From the NCBI RefSeq assembly GCF_001949145.1, contig NW_019091421.1, positions 1,550,173 to 1,614,172 on the forward strand: a stretch of 64,000 nucleotides of DNA, given 5' to 3'. Under the pieces are notes generated by a model that saw only the letters and a program-made list of their open reading frames with translations, searched no databases and had not been told where the DNA came from. The position numbers were made by a program, and so were the translations under genes. The stretch's first letter is position 1. Every line of letters starts with the position of its first letter. Below are positions 61,311 through 64,000 of this stretch, piece after piece. The stretch is from Acanthaster planci (taxonomy: Eukaryota; Echinodermata; Asteroidea; Valvatida; Acanthasteridae).

Positions 61311-62754
61311 AGTTCTGGAGTAAATAATACACATGTATTTTGGTTGAATACGTGTGATCCTCCAGAGCTTTTGATACAGTATTCGTTCCCATACAATTTA
61401 AAAGGGGAACGTGCGGTGGTAAAGCAAGCTGAATTTACGTTTGCAATACTGCTAAGGTGAAAACTGTATGTGAAATAAACAACCGTCGAATGTAAGGTTT
61501 GGATATTGAGATAGATGTGACGTAAGTCTACATTTATCCAAACCCATTCCCTGGACGATTATGGATGTTAAACACCCTGCGTTAAACAGTGCGTATCAGT
61601 TAAGAGGTATAATACGAGACTTGTGATGGGTTAGTAAGTTCAATCATGAATTTAAACACTTAGTGTTAATGGACACTCATTGTGTTATTGAACACTCAGT
61701 GTTAAGCAGACGGCTTTTCCGGCCTTGTTTTTCATATTACTCAAATACCTACAGTTTTGGTAGTTCAAGCACTTCTACCAAAGACCATGATTTGAACAAA
61801 CTTTCACATCGTTGTTGGGTAATACCTTTGACACTCGCACTGAACAGCAGGAATTGAGTTGTATTTAAAGTGAACCAATGAATTGTACAATTTTCTTATC
61901 GGGCAAACCACGCTTCAATGATAAAGTTGTGCATTCGAGATAACATAAATGTTGAAAATCCCGAAGCTGATGAGCCAAGGGGAAGTACAAACGACATGAT
62001 AACGTGTACATACACTTTAAGCATGTAATTTGACACGCCACTTTTGTTGCTGGTGTCGAGTGTTTTGCTGTAATGGTGTTGTAGCATACTATGAGAGTCT
62101 TTGTATAGTCTTTGTACTGCACTGTACTCTGTTGTACCTGGAAATGTTGTCTGGTGGAATACGTCCGTAACATGCGCTGTTGATCATTTCATTTTTCGTG
62201 TATTGACGTTGCTTGATACCACAAGAACTGACGTAACTATTGAACCGATAGTTTCATTTACTTAATGTATCAAACTAACGGTACAATAAACACATAAACA
62301 TGAACCAACACGTACAGCAAGTAAACCAGGCTCGAATCTGTTTGAAAATTCTAAAATGTATGTATATGGAGTTTGAAAGCACTGAAATCAAACAGCAACG
62401 ACTCGCGTAATGAACTGTATGATTCCTTCTTTAATCGAAGGAAGCTCTCGCTTCTCTTCTTTCACTTTTGGAAACAAGATGGATTATGCTTTGTAGATAA
62501 AACTATGGTAACAATGTATTTTAATTTTGTGTGAAAGGTCAACTTAAAAATGACGTATGTGATTTTGGGCACCAACTTCTTATCTATTGATAAGTAACAG
62601 TCCTGTGGTCCAGATTCTACCCCAAAACAGAGCGAAAAAGCGGATGAAATTACAACATTGAAAGAAAAATTTATAAACGGCAGTGGGAAAGGGACAAAAG
62701 CTGGATAGGTGTCCATTCTAACCATTTTATTTTTTTACTTGGCCTTTTGTAAGT
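61311..62754. other. No recognisable gene
   Basis: Apart from the 18-bp palindromic units at 61.65 kb, only short frames. A possible AATAAA occurs near 61473, too far from the receptor stop to assign to it. Confidence 0.5.
61650..61712. repeat. Three 18-bp palindromic units AACACT-AGTGTT
   Basis: AACACTTAGTGTTAATGG, ACACTCATTGTGTTATTG and AACACTCAGTGTTAAGC follow one another. Each is self-complementary around a 2-4 base centre. Confidence 0.75.
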
Positions 62755-63240
62755 AACACGATAGAGAATCACTGAGTAAAACGGCTTGTACATAGCTTGT
62801 AGATTTAAATTATGATTCCCTGTCAAGACATTTCAGTTGGAATGCGTGAACTCATTGACTTTTCCAACAGCTTATTTCTTTGATCCAGCTGTGGAGTAAA
62901 TAATTGATAAATGAAGGGGAAATTGCACAGACGCAGGAAGTATAAATAAACCGTAATAAAATGAAATATAAAACATACTTTAAATGGGGAGTCAAACTCA
63001 CATTTTTCTTAGCCAATTTTTTTACTTATGTAGACAAATTGATTTCAGTTAGGGTTTGGGCATATCACATGAATGATAATAAAATGCAGCTTTGATCAAA
63101 CTCCAACACCGAATAAGCCCTGGAAAACTGCCAAACTCAGGGGCTGAGGGCATACACTAATTGCCGCTTGTGAGTCTACGGCCTATTGATTCAGTATAGT
63201 GTTCTCCGACGCGTGACCGCATAACACTGATTTTCCACAT
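62755..63240. repeat. Repeat modules R1 and R2, right copy
   Basis: Direct-orientation counterpart of 54345-54795 and 55000-55145. In this copy R1 and R2 are fused without the 200-base intervening stretch of the left copy. Confidence 0.9.
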
Positions 63241-63885
63241 TTAGAACTGATTTCCTTCAGTATGTATACGCCTAAATTTTCCAACAATTGTTGCTATTTG
63301 CTTTTCAGAATGTCTATTGGGTTCAGTTATCAGCGACTGTTTAGGTGGTAGAGCAATAATAGCAAGATGCACATATAAAATGGGTGTTATTCTTTTTTTC
63401 ATAGTTTTCCAATCCATTAGGACGATTGGAGGATGGGAGACGGGGCCATGACCTCCCCAAACCAAAAAGAGGTTTTTAAATACTCAGACAGGACAATTAT
63501 TCCACATTTAGAACTGATTTCTGTCAGTATGTATACGCATAAATTTTCTAACAATTGTTGCTATTTTCTCTTCAGAATGTCTATTATGTTCAGTTATCAG
63601 CGACAGTGTAGGTGGTATTCCACATTATTCCACATTTAGAACTGATTTCCTTCAGTATGTATACGCATAAATTTTCCAACAATTGTTGCTATTTGCTTTT
63701 CAGAATGTCTATTGGGTTCAGTTATCAGCGACTGTGTAGGTGGTAGAGAAATAAAAGCAAGATGCACATATAAAATGGGTGTTATTCTTGATTTCATAGT
63801 TTTCTAATCCATTAAGACGACTGGAGGAGGGCCATGTCCTCCCCAAACCAAAAAGAGGTTTTTAAATTCTCAGACAGGACAACGC
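63233..63885. repeat. Tandem repeat, 267-bp unit (one full, one truncated, one nearly full)
   Basis: TTCCACATTTAGAACTGATT begins units at 63233, 63500 and 63628. The middle unit stops after about 128 bases at AGGTGGTATTCC. Units 1 and 3 continue through AAGATGCACATATAAAATGG and CTCCCCAAACCAAAAAGAGG to AGACAGGACAA. Divergence is only a few percent. Confidence 0.9.
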
Positions 63886-64000
63886 TTAATTTTATGAGCA
63901 AAAAATCTTGAAACTGAAGCATTCATGAAGAATTCAAATTGAAGATACTTGCAAAAAGAAGTCAAATTTGGGCAAGTTCTTGGCCAAGAACAGATTCAAG
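63886..64000. repeat. Repeat module R3, right copy (cut by window edge)
   Basis: Matches 55690-55806 in direct orientation. Confidence 0.85.

Noticed and set aside
1-64000. Bacterial-style features (operons, ribosome binding sites, CRISPR, prophage)
   Set aside because: Nothing of this kind was seen; the sequence is eukaryotic in structure.

Overview
This looks like intergenic or intronic DNA from an animal nuclear genome, with one recognisable multi-exon gene near the right end. The evidence for a metazoan is GT-AG introns, several decayed non-LTR (LINE) retrotransposons, many short inverted-repeat DNA transposons, tRNA-like short repeats and very low coding density. The gene family (a TNF-receptor-type receptor) and a LINE carrying an NPGP (2A-like) motif followed by a PHD-like zinc finger fit an invertebrate deuterostome such as an amphioxus, hemichordate or echinoderm. 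That placement is inference, not proof. No bacterial operons, CRISPR arrays, rRNA genes or intact tRNA genes were seen.

Layout. 1-7.4 kb: no recognisable gene, a few simple repeats. 7.4-13.3 kb: a cluster of four foldback or MITE-like elements (7384-7970, 9818-10041, 10386-11172, 12748-13027). 13.3-17.4 kb: featureless apart from a GTGTTA-type repeat patch. 17.4-18.7 kb: a decayed LINE on the minus strand with reverse-transcriptase motifs. 18.7-37 kb: mostly unique non-coding sequence with a degenerate minisatellite (26.6 kb), a near-perfect 297-bp tandem duplication (27.6-28.2 kb), tRNA-like short repeats (29.4 and 33.1 kb) and a 99-bp tandem repeat (30.1 kb). 37-39.5 kb: a textbook hAT-type MITE with an 8-bp target duplication, a 34-bp-arm hairpin and dispersed repeats. 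39.5-49.9 kb: nothing recognised. 49.9-52.1 kb: two copies of one dispersed repeat flanking an 803-base assembly gap (50582-51384). 52.4-56.6 kb: two LINE fragments on the plus strand plus repeat modules. 56.8-60.0 kb: the gene. 60.6-64 kb: a tandemly duplicated exon-like unit and repeats matching those left of the gene.

The gene. Five exons (56761-56896, 57215-57349, 58700-58912, 59093-59191, 59762-59955) join in one frame. All four introns are phase 1 and the spliced product is 258 residues: signal peptide, RLKR furin-like site, one six-cysteine module resembling the single-domain TNF receptors of the Fn14/BCMA/TACI type, a Ser/Thr/Pro/Gly-rich stalk, one transmembrane helix and a 60-odd-residue tail containing SVQE, which fits the TRAF-binding consensus. 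It is therefore most likely a compact type I TNF-receptor-superfamily member signalling through TRAF adaptors.

Collinear repeat modules lie on both sides of this gene (54.35-55.81 kb and 62.75-64.0 kb). This is either two copies of a composite transposon or a tandem segmental duplication. The second reading predicts a paralogous receptor gene starting roughly 1-1.5 kb beyond the right edge of the window.
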